Shown here one piece after another: positions 1 to 9,173 of a DNA stretch of 64,000 bases. This DNA comes from Prolixibacteraceae bacterium UBA6029 (GTDB taxonomy: Bacteria > Bacteroidota > Bacteroidia > Bacteroidales > Prolixibacteraceae). The notes under the pieces were generated by a model. It was not told the origin of the DNA. It searched no databases and saw only the letters and a list, made by a program, of their open reading frames with translations. Made by a program: the position numbers and the translations under genes. How positions within the stretch are numbered: the first letter of the stretch is position 1; each line of letters begins with the position of its first letter. The DNA lies in the NCBI GenBank assembly GCA_002429385.1, contig DIZL01000020.1, positions 26,862-90,861 on the forward strand, given 5' to 3'.

Positions 1-293
1 GATATGTAGGAAGTGTAGAAAGTGTAGGAAGTTTTGGAAGTTTTGGAACAATTCAGTCTCTGAAAATTTGTATAAATGCCACAGATTCATAGATTTAAAA
101 TTAAATTAGTCCCGAGTACTCGATACAGCTTAATGCGTATGAATTTTCAGTTTAAAGGTTACTAAGGTTGGGGTTCCGGGGTGTGATTCTAGTTACTAAG
201 TTATTATAATTAGCGGACTGGTGGTTATTACTTTTATTGAATCTATTAAAGTAGAATTAGCTACATTTACAATCAAAATCACAGTTTTTTAGC
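1..293. other. Non-coding region with short repeats
   Basis: I see no credible gene here. The first 50 bases are degenerate short direct repeats (GTGTAGGAA and GTTTTGGAA units). One copy of the palindrome half CCCGAGTACTCG lies at 111-122. A GGTTACTAAGGTTG segment near 157-170 recurs at 1253-1266. The stretch looks like repeat debris upstream of the Lrp-type gene. Confidence 0.5.
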
Positions 294-301
294 TATTTTT
301 G
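294..301 (+). promoter_or_regulatory. -7 promoter element of the Lrp-type gene
   Basis: TATTTTTG matches the Bacteroidota -7 consensus TAnnTTTG and lies 34 bases before the ATG at 336. Confidence 0.55.
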
Positions 302-335
302 AATCATTATAATTTTATCCATTCATAATTCCGTC

Positions 336-800
336 ATGACATTAAGAAATCAACTGGACGATATTGATATGAAGATTCTGGATATCATATCGAAAAATGC
401 CCGTATTCCATTTAAGGATGTTGCTTCAGAAGTTGGTGTTTCCAGAGCAGCTGTTCATCAGCGTGTGAATCGAATGATTGATCTGAGTGTGATTACAGGT
501 TCGGGTTACCATATTGATCCAAAAAAGATTGATTATAAGACCTGTACCTATATTGGCATATTTCTTGAAAAAGGCAGTTTGTATTCTACCGTTGCAGAAC
601 AGCTTAAGCAAATCCATGAAATTGTAGAATGTCATTATACCACCGGACAGTATGCCATTTTCGCCAAGGTTTATGCCAAAGACAATGAACATCTTCGGGA
701 TGTCTTGAGTGATAAAATACAAAAGATCAGCGGAATTGCCAGTACAGAGACTTTTATTTCACTCGATGAAACCTTCAAGCGTGAAGTTCCTATCTATTGA
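336..800 (+). CDS. Lrp/AsnC family transcriptional regulator
   Basis: A 154-residue protein of the usual Lrp/AsnC length. Residues 5-55 form the winged helix-turn-helix, with DDIDMKILDIISKNAR and a recognition helix around VSRAAVHQRVNRM. Residues 65-145 are the RAM ligand-binding and oligomerisation domain. Family members bind DNA as octamers or higher and sense amino acids. The gene stands alone between repeat-rich regions, so the target regulon cannot be inferred. The ATG is chosen because a -7 element lies just upstream. Family assignment is firm; ligand and targets are unknown. Confidence 0.93.
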   Translation: MTLRNQLDDIDMKILDIISKNARIPFKDVASEVGVSRAAVHQRVNRMIDLSVITGSGYHIDPKKIDYKTCTYIGIFLEKGSLYSTVAEQLKQIHEIVECHYTTGQYAIFAKVYAKDNEHLRDVLSDKIQKISGIASTETFISLDETFKREVPIY

Positions 801-964
801 TTTGTAATTAGGAAAAAGGAATAAGAAAAAAGGAATGAGGAATAAGGAATATCGCTGTGATCATGATTTCACCCCGAGTACTCGGGATTCCATTTTACTC
901 TTTCCCTTTTTCCTTTTTACTCTTTCCTCTTTCGAATGACTAATGACTTTTTCTTAATGACTAA
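801..964. other. Intergenic region with low-complexity segments
   Basis: It contains a purine-rich AAAAAGGAATAAG-type segment (about 810-850), the palindrome CCCGAGTACTCGGG at 873-886, and a pyrimidine-rich segment complementary in character to the first (about 893-932). It ends with ATGACTAATGACTTTTT at 936-952, a 17-base direct repeat of 1336-1352. No gene is supported. Confidence 0.5.
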
Positions 965-1335
965 GGATCACATGACATTGTTGTAGGTAAGTGGTTTCAA
1001 AACCAATATTCAGGTATGTATTTTTGAAAAAATCTTACTTTTTTGAAAAAATCTTAGCCCCGAGTACTCGGGGGATCAGCCCTCGCAACCTTAATCTTAT
1101 GTATCTTATGAAAATAGTCTCGATAATTATCGAGATTGTTTTCATCAATCATCCAGAGTACTCGGGACCAGTAATTTATAAAGGTTTATCAGGCCATCCT
1201 GAACAATTTTCAGGATAAGATAGATAAGATTGGGCTCTGGGGATCATCGCCGGGTTACTAAGGTTGATTTTAAAAAAGTAAGATTTTAAAAATTACAATT
1301 GACTTTGCTTTCTCCACAACAATGTAATGTGATCC
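965..1335. repeat. Fold-back (nested inverted repeat) element
   Basis: The outer arms 965-984 and 1316-1335 are inverted copies with 19 of 20 matches. Inside them lie 1029-1044 with 1272-1287 (16 of 16), 1086-1093 with 1259-1266 (8 of 8) and 1093-1109 with 1215-1231 (16 of 17). The centre holds palindromes: TCTCGATAATTATCGAGA near 1118-1135 and two GAGTACTC copies near 1062 and 1156. The direct repeat ATGACTAATGACTTTTT lies just outside on the right (1336-1352) and 12 bases outside on the left (936-952). This is MITE-like, with no transposase. A short ORF across it (991-1218) is not credible. Confidence 0.55.
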
Positions 1336-1358
1336 ATGACTAATGACTTTTTAAAACA

Positions 1359-2438
1359 TTATTCCGTTTTAAATGCAAAATTTCCCGGAGAAATTCCAAC
1401 CTTGAATTCATCAATCAACATTCCTGAGCGGGCATACCGTGATACAATTCCATTTTGGCTATGGTCGATCGCATCACCTAAATAGATTTCAGAATTTAGC
1501 GGATCAATAGCCAGACTATAGAATCCACCATATATATTGGTATATTTTGAAATAATAATTGGCTGTATAGGGAGATGTGTGTCAGAAACTGCCATTTTCC
1601 ATACATGCCTGTTTAAATAATAAATTGTGTCTTTTGTTGGATTTATGCAAAGACTCTGAGGGTGATCTCCCTGAGCAAAGCGAAACGATCGTTCAACTTC
1701 TCGGGTTTCAGCATCTATTTTCATTAATCCGGGACGTTCGTAACCATAAGGACTTCCCTCAAAACCACCATCGGACAATACCCATATCTTATTGTCCTTG
1801 TCAATAACCATACTATTTGGCTGCTTATATACTTCAATTGAATCAACTAATTGATCTGTATCCGAGTTAATTATAAGTACTTTATTGTCATACGACCAGC
1901 AGTTGGTAAATACCAGATTCCCATATTGTACCATCTGTTCGGTTGCATGTTGACTAAACTCTGATTTTGAATTGCTCACCGGAATATGACCAGTTATCTG
2001 AAAGGTCTGCGGATTAAATATAGTGATCTTTCTTGCATAAAGATCAGTAACATAGGCTTTCTGAAAATTAATAAAATGAATATACCTGGGCGAACTTAAG
2101 CCGGAAATACTTCCCTTGAACTCGGCAGTCCTGCTGTCGATGACATATATTTTTCCTGAATTATTTACTACGATAAAGCCCAGATCTCCAAGGATGCTCA
2201 TGGATTGAGCGACATCTCCCAATGGTGCGCCATTTCTGGCCTGAAATACATCATTAAGGACCTTTTTAGTCTGAGGATCATAAAAGGATAAGGATGAGTT
2301 GCCAAACATGAAATTTCCTTCATTTACGATATATACCCCCTTATTGCCTGTAAAGTCAAAGAATACTGTATCTAAAGGACTTTTAGAACATGAGGAAAGT
2401 ATAAGCAAAACAATGAATATGGAAGGAAGTATTCTCAT
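1359..2438 (-). CDS. btuG: BtuG-like surface beta-propeller lipoprotein
   Basis: A 359-residue lipoprotein with signal peptide and lipobox LILSSC (Cys17). The rest is a YncE/DUF5074-like beta-propeller with repeated blades (residues ~35-355; motifs IYVIDSRT, ITIFNPQT, VLIINSD, MKIDAETREV). In Bacteroides, BtuG is a surface lipoprotein that captures cobalamin with very high affinity and caps the TonB receptor BtuB. The start overlaps the stop of the upstream receptor gene (ATGA at 2435-2438), and the operon begins with a cobalamin riboswitch, so a vitamin B12 role is strongly suggested. The family is otherwise broad, and the symbol rests on this context. Confidence 0.8.
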   Translation of the reverse strand: MRILPSIFIVLLILSSCSKSPLDTVFFDFTGNKGVYIVNEGNFMFGNSSLSFYDPQTKKVLNDVFQARNGAPLGDVAQSMSILGDLGFIVVNNSGKIYVIDSRTAEFKGSISGLSSPRYIHFINFQKAYVTDLYARKITIFNPQTFQITGHIPVSNSKSEFSQHATEQMVQYGNLVFTNCWSYDNKVLIINSDTDQLVDSIEVYKQPNSMVIDKDNKIWVLSDGGFEGSPYGYERPGLMKIDAETREVERSFRFAQGDHPQSLCINPTKDTIYYLNRHVWKMAVSDTHLPIQPIIISKYTNIYGGFYSLAIDPLNSEIYLGDAIDHSQNGIVSRYARSGMLIDEFKVGISPGNFAFKTE

Positions 2439-4426
2439 TTTTTATAACTGATTTGAACTGTTAAAGAATAATACCGCCCAGGCATTGGTCGGTATAATAT
2501 GGCCATGTAATCCGTATTCAATAAATTTTCCAAATTAAAGGCTGCATCAATATGGACAGGTTTGAGATCAAAAGTCTTTCCTGCGGAAATATTGATTAAC
2601 CAGTATGGGTTTAATACCTTTTCATAATCAGACTCCACATTATTGCTATTAGTATACCGCTTGCCAGTATACGGCGCATTTATTTTCAAGTAATTTTCAT
2701 TAAAATTAAATTCTGCATAAAGGTTCGCTTTATGTTTTGGTATATAAATCAACTGTTTACCTCTTGATTCATCAATCGATGGCACTGCATTAACATTTGA
2801 AGTTGGAGAGTAAGAGTAATTGCCTTTTAGATCGAAGGATACAACATTTGCAATTTTTGAATGAAATGAAGTTTGGATTTCGGCCCCACGGGCAAACACT
2901 TTCTTTAAGGTGATTCCTTCCGAATAAGATGCTCCGTTTGCAGACTCCTGCCATTGAATCCAATTGTTGATTAAGGATAAATAACCAGTTATCTGACCTG
3001 AGATCGTGGTAATTTCATTCTTTTTTGAAAAAGCATATGACAGATCTCCGAAAAAACCGTCTTCTGGTTTTAATGTTGGATTTCCACCCGGAAGCCAGTA
3101 CAAATCGTTCAATCCAGGTTGGTGATAGTTGCGTGAGAGGCTAAGTTTTACTGAACTTAATTGCTTTTCCCCCGGAAAATATTCTGCTCCCAAGGATGGA
3201 ATAAAACCGATTATTAGGTTATTATAAACATCACTTCGGAATAATAACGAAAGTAATAGTTCGGGTAATGGCTTTAAATGAATGGCATTCAGTAGAGAAA
3301 ACTCAATCCGATCTTTGTCGTACCCCAATTTTTTTGCCCAATCAAAAACCGAAACTGAATTGTAAGTCGAATTGAATGATCCATTGTAGATTATAGTAGC
3401 ATTGGGTTTCCAATCATAATTCAGTTGACTTGTGAAACTATGTTCCTTACTTTTGCTGTCTAAATTCACAAAATTAGCTTCGGTACTCGATCTGAAATAG
3501 TTCAGTTCATATTGGTTTATGCCACCAAACCATTCAATACTATTCTTTTCCGAAATATATTTCCAGGAAACTACAGCCCGTATGTTTTGATCATTTTGAG
3601 TTTCTTTACGCGTATCTCCCTCGAAGGACATCAATTGGGGTAAATCACGGTTGCTCCGATAGATCCAGATCTTTGCAGATAGTGTCTGTTTTCCCATTCT
3701 CGAATAAATTTCCTGAAGCAAACCCATTTTACTGTAATCCGCATTTTTCTGAACGGTTTCATGCATAGGTAATACTCCGTAATTAAAATAGGGAAAATCA
3801 TTCTTGCTCCGATCAGAGAATAATCGTGTCTTAAATTGAATCCTGCCGTTTCCAAATCCAACATTAAGGTATTCTTTGGAAGTTGCGAAGCTCTCAACAG
3901 TTTGTACATACCTTATACTAAGCAGATCAGACCAGTCCGGCTTATTGTTGATCAATATGCTTCCCCCTAATGCCCCCGATCCGGTTTGTAATGAACTTCC
4001 CCCATGAAGCAGGCTTATTTCGTCGATAAAATATACCGGGAACAATGAAAAGTCGACATCTCCACGCATGGGCGAGTTCAGTTTGATGCCATTCCAGTAA
4101 AGTTGTGTATGCGAAGCAGCTGTTCCTCGGAAGGAGGCCGTAGCTGTCGATCCTCTTCCGTATGATTTCATGAATATAGGTGAATAGGATGATAATAGCT
4201 CTGTTAGATTTTGTGTTTTCATCATTTGCATAGCCAAAGTGTCAATATGAGTTATCGTTAGTCCTGCTTCCTCAAGCTTTCTTTTTCCAATAATTTTTAC
4301 CTCATGAATGCGAATAGTATCATTAAGTTGTTGTGCGATCAGATTATCTGTAAAAAACAAAAGAATTAATCCACAAAGTATAGCTTTGTATATAAAACTG
4401 ATGTGATTTCTTTGTTTCGATCTCAC
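2435..4426 (-). CDS. btuB: TonB-dependent vitamin B12 receptor, BtuB-like
   Basis: A 663-residue outer-membrane receptor. Residues 1-32 are a signal peptide ending in NLIAQ. A TonB-box-like stretch follows (NDTIRIHEVKIIGKR), then the plug domain (~40-165) and a 22-strand-type barrel ending in an aromatic-rich strand (YSLTVQISYKK). The length fits BtuB-type receptors rather than the much longer SusC family. It is the middle gene of a riboswitch-controlled operon, starting 4 bases after the T9SS surface protein stops and overlapping btuG by 4 bases. Cobalamin as substrate is inferred from the riboswitch and btuG; cobinamide or other corrinoids are possible. Confidence 0.88.
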   Translation of the reverse strand: MRSKQRNHISFIYKAILCGLILLFFTDNLIAQQLNDTIRIHEVKIIGKRKLEEAGLTITHIDTLAMQMMKTQNLTELLSSYSPIFMKSYGRGSTATASFRGTAASHTQLYWNGIKLNSPMRGDVDFSLFPVYFIDEISLLHGGSSLQTGSGALGGSILINNKPDWSDLLSIRYVQTVESFATSKEYLNVGFGNGRIQFKTRLFSDRSKNDFPYFNYGVLPMHETVQKNADYSKMGLLQEIYSRMGKQTLSAKIWIYRSNRDLPQLMSFEGDTRKETQNDQNIRAVVSWKYISEKNSIEWFGGINQYELNYFRSSTEANFVNLDSKSKEHSFTSQLNYDWKPNATIIYNGSFNSTYNSVSVFDWAKKLGYDKDRIEFSLLNAIHLKPLPELLLSLLFRSDVYNNLIIGFIPSLGAEYFPGEKQLSSVKLSLSRNYHQPGLNDLYWLPGGNPTLKPEDGFFGDLSYAFSKKNEITTISGQITGYLSLINNWIQWQESANGASYSEGITLKKVFARGAEIQTSFHSKIANVVSFDLKGNYSYSPTSNVNAVPSIDESRGKQLIYIPKHKANLYAEFNFNENYLKINAPYTGKRYTNSNNVESDYEKVLNPYWLINISAGKTFDLKPVHIDAAFNLENLLNTDYMAILYRPMPGRYYSLTVQISYKK

Positions 4427-4430
4427 TGGG

Positions 4431-6857
4431 CTAGTTTTTTACGATATTCTGTATGAATAGCTTAGCTCCTGAAATCAAGCGTAATATATATATCCCCTTT
4501 GGAATTGTTGACAGATTTAATTCCTGTGAAGGATTGCTTTGATTGTATATCAATCTGCCTTCCACATTAAAAATCTGAATTGATTCTATCCTTGAACCAC
4601 AATCAACCCTGATTGTTTCTGAGAAAGGATTTGGGTATATTTTGCATTTCAATGGCTTATCCATCAATAGAGCATTTGCTGTAGTTGATTCTACCACCAA
4701 TAGTGATTCATCAATCCCGGAAGTGATCAAATAATCTCCGGATTTTTCAGCAGAAAAGGAGGCTTTTCCCAACTCATCGGTAGTTAGATTTATCCCCGGA
4801 TCTGTCGTATTCTCCTGCACAACATGTATGGCCTGACTGCCAATAACATCAGAGGAATTAATTGCTACATTGCGACTATTATCCATGGTACAGGAATATT
4901 GTTTTAACTGGATATCAATACTTTGACTCGTTTTTACAGTATCTGATCCTGACGTCAATTGAGTTAATATCCAGGGTAAACTATTGTCAATAACCTGATA
5001 AATAAGAATCTCATCATCGTTATTCACTTTTATTTTATCAAATCCTGAAACAAAAGACTGTTGATTCAGCATCACTATCCAGGTTTTCCGGTATGTTGCA
5101 GAAGTCGGTGATCCTCCGTAACCAAAATTATAAATCGTTGAGCCATCCTGTATTTCAGGAACCTTCCATAAATAAAGCGACGATCCGCCTACAGCATCAT
5201 CCCGAAATGCCCATTCGCTGTCCAGTTCTGTATTTCTAAATGCTGATGCAACGACATGTGCCAGGGAAACAAAGCTTATTTCGTTTAGGCCATATAGTTT
5301 TTGATTACGGTCAACTTTAGCCGTCAGATCTACCTGTTCCACCCAAACAGAATGCCTTGGAATGATTGTGTTTTGACTGGTTTTCAGGGTCAGATATACC
5401 TTTTTAAGAACGGACTCGGGGATTACTTCAATAAGTATTGAATCACGAATAGACTTCATATCAGCGACTTCCAAATGCAGCCAACTCTTTCCTACCTGAT
5501 TCCCTTTCAGAAAATATTGACCATCAATAGTAACAATATTCGCAATTTGCTCATTATCAATCCGCCAGGTTGTTGTGATTCCTGAAAGCAGGTTTCCATT
5601 CTGATCCGTGAGTTTTCCGATCAGGGCAAGCTTATCGTTCACTTTCAAACTGTTTGATTGTAAGGTAATCTGAGCCTTTCCAACCGAAAATACGTTGATT
5701 TCCTTTTCAGCATATACATCAGGATTTGCAACTGAAGCTGCCCTAAGACGAAACGTCCCGAAGTTTTTAGCAATAAGCTGTCCGTTTTCAACACTTGCCA
5801 AATCTGCATTACTGACGGTCCAGATAATCGGTGAATTTTCCTGCCTGATACCACTTTCAAACCGGATAGCATTTAAATTCAATATCTCTCCCACCCTGAT
5901 TTTTTGTGGTAAATCCTGAATGACAATCATCGAACGAGTACCACTAACTATAGCGGGTTCCACATCACGAATGCCTGTAATGTCAGTTGATATTTCGCCT
6001 AACCAGCCTGCAATTGCGTTCATCCCGGTATAAATTCGTATAAAATGAATTACGTCAAGATGCACTGGTTTCATATCCTTATCAATTGCCCAATCAATAT
6101 CGATGGCATCGCCGCCGCTTCCTTCAATCTCAGGGGTATATGGATTATCGGGCAATTTCTCAGTCCACGACAATACAGGAGTATTATCAGCATACCCAAA
6201 TGCCCTGTGATACGAATTTACTACACCGGGATTTGATAAATCAATCTGGCCGGTGAGTCTGGTACCCGTTAAAGTATATTTGTCTGTCGCGACCTGCGGA
6301 AACAAATCAGCCCTGGGATAATATGATTGAAGATGAAAACTATTTTCAGGAATTATACCTGTTGCGCCCAGATTATCCGACCAGGGAATTTCGCTTGCTA
6401 TATTCAGCCCGCTATTCTGATAGGTAACCGCATAATTTGAAAGCGTAGTATCCCAGAAATGATCACTTCCTGCAATTTCATACCAGGTATCGTCAGGCAG
6501 GCCATTGTTGTTTTCATCCTTCATTACCTGAATGATTCCAGGCTCAGACCAGGTAAGCGTTGGATTTCCATAAACCGTAAAGTCAATACCGTAAGGATTA
6601 TTAGGATCATTCTGAATACCCTGGGGGAAATAAACCGTTATTGATCCGCCATAGGCGCCCAGGGAGACCATTCCTTTGTTGGTCCCAACAATGGAATTTG
6701 CCGCTGCAGGTGTTCCAACATGATCAGCATTGGTGTATTGCCCTGGCGCAGGAGTATAATCAAGAACTTTGGAGACAAATTGGGCTTCCGCAGTTCCAGA
6801 TAACAAAATCAGCAAGCTGATGATGAATAACCTATAGGTGTTCTTAAGTTGAAACAT
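4431..6857 (-). CDS. T9SS-sorted cell-surface protein of the B12 operon
   Basis: 808 residues from the chosen ATG at 6857, which opens directly into a signal peptide (MFQLKNTYRLF... ending GTAEAQF). The longer frame from 6956 would start 4 bases after the riboswitch and add 33 non-signal residues, so it is less likely. The N-terminal ~300 residues form a secreted module rich in Trp, Tyr and Gly, followed by Ig-like segments. The last ~75 residues are a type A T9SS sorting domain (KIYPNPFSETIRV ... GIYILRLISG). Proteins of this kind occur in Bacteroidota B12 loci as surface corrinoid-uptake components. The exact function is unknown, and binding of corrinoids is an inference. Confidence 0.75.
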   Translation of the reverse strand: MFQLKNTYRLFIISLLILLSGTAEAQFVSKVLDYTPAPGQYTNADHVGTPAAANSIVGTNKGMVSLGAYGGSITVYFPQGIQNDPNNPYGIDFTVYGNPTLTWSEPGIIQVMKDENNNGLPDDTWYEIAGSDHFWDTTLSNYAVTYQNSGLNIASEIPWSDNLGATGIIPENSFHLQSYYPRADLFPQVATDKYTLTGTRLTGQIDLSNPGVVNSYHRAFGYADNTPVLSWTEKLPDNPYTPEIEGSGGDAIDIDWAIDKDMKPVHLDVIHFIRIYTGMNAIAGWLGEISTDITGIRDVEPAIVSGTRSMIVIQDLPQKIRVGEILNLNAIRFESGIRQENSPIIWTVSNADLASVENGQLIAKNFGTFRLRAASVANPDVYAEKEINVFSVGKAQITLQSNSLKVNDKLALIGKLTDQNGNLLSGITTTWRIDNEQIANIVTIDGQYFLKGNQVGKSWLHLEVADMKSIRDSILIEVIPESVLKKVYLTLKTSQNTIIPRHSVWVEQVDLTAKVDRNQKLYGLNEISFVSLAHVVASAFRNTELDSEWAFRDDAVGGSSLYLWKVPEIQDGSTIYNFGYGGSPTSATYRKTWIVMLNQQSFVSGFDKIKVNNDDEILIYQVIDNSLPWILTQLTSGSDTVKTSQSIDIQLKQYSCTMDNSRNVAINSSDVIGSQAIHVVQENTTDPGINLTTDELGKASFSAEKSGDYLITSGIDESLLVVESTTANALLMDKPLKCKIYPNPFSETIRVDCGSRIESIQIFNVEGRLIYNQSNPSQELNLSTIPKGIYILRLISGAKLFIQNIVKN

Positions 6858-6959
6858 AAACTGTAAAATCAGAATGACTGGTTGGATTTTGCAGCTTTTC
6901 AGGAATGAAAGATGAAAAGAGTATGCGGTTTTTTGCTTTTTCTCCGAAAGCTTCAAAAT

Positions 6960-7143
6960 CCAGGTTTGAACAGGCAGGTCTTCTGACTAATCCCCCCTTT
7001 AACGCCTTCCCGTAAGCCTTTCAGCTTTCAGTGGTTCATTGTTAAAGAGTTACATAGGAAATACAGCAGCGGGAACTGTACAGGAATATCGGATTGACCC
7101 GTTTAACCTGTTTCCCTTTTAATCCAAAATATTAGGAACCTAT
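6960..7143 (-). promoter_or_regulatory. Cobalamin riboswitch
   Basis: Read on the minus strand, positions 6988-6969 match the B12 box closely (AGTCAGAAGACCTGCC...). The conserved GAACCACTGAAAGC segment lies at 7037-7024, and other B12-element segments (GGAACTGTACAGG region, GGGAAGGC) fall in the right order. It sits ~100 bases upstream of the surface-protein start and just downstream of a promoter at 7151-7158. In the intervening leader, CTTTTCATCTTTCATTCCTGAAAAG could form a hairpin and be part of the expression platform. Cobalamin would repress the three-gene uptake operon. Confidence 0.9.
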
Positions 7144-7150
7144 TCGGTTA

Positions 7151-7158
7151 CAAAGGTA
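7151..7158 (-). promoter_or_regulatory. -7 promoter element of the B12 operon
   Basis: On the minus strand the sequence is TACCTTTG, matching TAnnTTTG. It places the transcript start just before the riboswitch. Confidence 0.5.
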
Positions 7159-7180
7159 TATAAAAGATCGAAAAAGTGCT

Positions 7181-7188
7181 TATTTTTG
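7181..7188 (+). promoter_or_regulatory. -7 promoter element of phoH
   Basis: TATTTTTG matches TAnnTTTG. The expected start near 7195 would leave almost no leader for the ATG at 7200 and ~20 bases for the ATG at 7215, favouring the latter. Confidence 0.5.
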
Positions 7189-7214
7189 CAAGGCATTAAA
7201 TGCAATATTTATCT

Positions 7215-8225
7215 ATGTTCGAAAAGCTATTACATCTCGAAGGAATTGATCCATTGGAATTTTTCGGAGTGAACAATGCCAAAATGAACCTGATCAAGTC
7301 CTACTTCCCCAAACTAATTATTGTATATCGTGGTAATGATGTGATCGTTAAGGGTGATGATGAAGAAATCCTTCGTTTCGAGTCGAAGTTTCATCTGATC
7401 ATTGATCATTACAATCAATTCAATGTATTGCCCGATGATGTTATCAATCAGGTCTTTTTGAATGAATCAGAAGGCATAACCGATGGTCAGGATGAAGAAA
7501 AGGATGTCCTGGTTTTTGGTATTAACGGAAAGGCTATCAGGGCAAGAACCCCAAATCAGAAACTGTTGGTTGAAGCCTGCCGGAATTCAGACTTGATCTT
7601 TGCCATCGGTCCCGCTGGTACCGGAAAAACATATACCGCAATTGCTCTGGCCGTAAGGGCTTTAAAAAACAGGGAAATCAAAAGGATCATTTTAAGCCGT
7701 CCTGCTGTTGAAGCTGGTGAGAGACTTGGATTTCTCCCGGGTGATATCAAGGATAAAATTGATCCGTATCTTCAACCTTTGTATGATGCGCTGCTGGATA
7801 TGATTCCGGCAAAGAAACTGGATGATTTCATGAAGGACGGTACAATTCAGATTGCTCCGTTGGCATTTATGCGTGGGCGAACACTCAGCAATGCATTTGT
7901 CATTCTCGACGAGGCCCAGAATACAACCATCAATCAACTAAAAATGTTCCTGACCCGTATGGGTCTCAATACTAAATTTGTTGTTACCGGCGATGAAACC
8001 CAGATTGATTTACCATTGCAGAGTCCTTCGGGATTAATTCTTGCAAAAAAGATACTGAAGAACATTAAGAACATCTCATTCGTTCAGTTTGATATCATTG
8101 ACATTGTAAGGCACCGCCTGGTACGTGATATTGTAATGGCTTACGAAAAGCATCATGCCCATGAGTTGTCCAGGCGGGAAAAAGACAAAGAACATTTAAA
8201 AACAGATAAACCCGAAGAAAAATGA
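7215..8225 (+). CDS. phoH: PhoH family ATPase
   Basis: 336 residues from the ATG at 7215; an ATG at 7200 adds five residues. After an N-terminal region with the Bacteroidota-typical HLEGIDPLEFFGVNNAK, the ATPase domain has Walker A GPAGTGKT (residues 132-139) and Walker B VILDEAQN (~225). The family is a superfamily 1-type nucleotide-binding protein linked to RNA metabolism and phosphate starvation, with no settled biochemical role. The purC start overlaps its stop (ATGA at 8222-8225), so the two are probably translated together. The family call is firm. Confidence 0.93.
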   Translation: MFEKLLHLEGIDPLEFFGVNNAKMNLIKSYFPKLIIVYRGNDVIVKGDDEEILRFESKFHLIIDHYNQFNVLPDDVINQVFLNESEGITDGQDEEKDVLVFGINGKAIRARTPNQKLLVEACRNSDLIFAIGPAGTGKTYTAIALAVRALKNREIKRIILSRPAVEAGERLGFLPGDIKDKIDPYLQPLYDALLDMIPAKKLDDFMKDGTIQIAPLAFMRGRTLSNAFVILDEAQNTTINQLKMFLTRMGLNTKFVVTGDETQIDLPLQSPSGLILAKKILKNIKNISFVQFDIIDIVRHRLVRDIVMAYEKHHAHELSRREKDKEHLKTDKPEEK

Positions 8226-9169
8226 ACAAAGCATTAACAAGAACCGATTTTAATTTTCCCGGACAAAAAAGTGTCTATCATGGGAAAGTAAGGGATGTTT
8301 ACAACATCGACAATGAATACCTTGTGATGGTAGTCTCCGATCGTATCTCTGCCTTCGATGTGGTTTTACCCGAAGGTATTCCTTACAAAGGACAGGTTTT
8401 AAACCAGATCGCCGCCAAGTTTCTGGATGCGACCAGCGATATCGTGCCCAACTGGAAGGTGGCAACTCCCGATCCGAATGTAACTGTCGGCATTCACTGC
8501 GAACCATTCAAGGTTGAAATGGTTATCCGTGGCTATCTTACGGGTCATGCCTGGCGCGAATACCGAAGCGGAAAACGAATTCTTTGCGGAGTGCCTATGC
8601 CCGAAGGGATGGTCGAAAACCAGAAATTCCCGGAACCGATTCTTACTCCAACCACAAAAGCATATGAAGGACATGATGAAGACATCTCCAGGGAAGATAT
8701 TATTGAACAGGGCATTGTGGATGAGGAGGATTATGAAATGCTCGAACATTATACCCGCGAAGTGTATCGTCGTGGAACAGTGATTGCAGCAGAGAAAGGT
8801 TTGATCCTGGTTGACACCAAGTATGAATTTGGTAAAAAAGACGGACAGATCTTTCTGATTGACGAAATTCACACACCCGATTCATCGCGTTACTTTTATG
8901 CCAAAGGCTACGAAGAACGCCTGGCAAAAGGCGAAAACCAGAAACAACTTTCGAAGGAATTTGTGCGTCAGTGGCTCATCGAAAACAATTTTCAGGGCCA
9001 TGAAGGACAGGTTGTACCTGAAATGAATGAAGCCCTTGTATTGTCTGTTTCAGAGCGATACATTGAACTGTACGAAAATATAACCGGTGATAAGTTCATC
9101 AAATCGGACTTATCCAATATTCAGGAAAGAATTGAAACCAATATTCAAAACTTCCTGAAAACCATCTAA
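8222..9169 (+). CDS. purC: Phosphoribosylaminoimidazole-succinocarboxamide synthase (SAICAR synthetase)
   Basis: 315 residues, the longer form of the family. It ligates aspartate to CAIR using ATP in purine synthesis, in the cytosol. Visible motifs include the N-terminal GKVRDVYNIDNEYLVMVVSDRIS region (residues ~20-42), FDVVLPEGIPYKG, the RGYLTGHAWREY segment and the LVDTKYEFG / LIDEIHTPDSSR substrate-binding motifs near residues 198-225. It overlaps phoH by four bases and is followed by a strong terminator. Confidence 0.96.
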   Translation: MNKALTRTDFNFPGQKSVYHGKVRDVYNIDNEYLVMVVSDRISAFDVVLPEGIPYKGQVLNQIAAKFLDATSDIVPNWKVATPDPNVTVGIHCEPFKVEMVIRGYLTGHAWREYRSGKRILCGVPMPEGMVENQKFPEPILTPTTKAYEGHDEDISREDIIEQGIVDEEDYEMLEHYTREVYRRGTVIAAEKGLILVDTKYEFGKKDGQIFLIDEIHTPDSSRYFYAKGYEERLAKGENQKQLSKEFVRQWLIENNFQGHEGQVVPEMNEALVLSVSERYIELYENITGDKFIKSDLSNIQERIETNIQNFLKTI

Positions 9170-9173
9170 AAAG

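Noticed and set aside
991..1218. 75-codon ORF on the plus strand
   Set aside because: It lies wholly within the fold-back element and reads through palindromes; no protein-like pattern or promoter.
6858..6956. 33-codon N-terminal extension of the T9SS protein
   Set aside because: It would begin 4 bases after the riboswitch and place a polar segment before a clear signal peptide.
8399..8872. 157-codon minus-strand ORF inside purC
   Set aside because: Antisense shadow of a well-conserved gene; no independent support.
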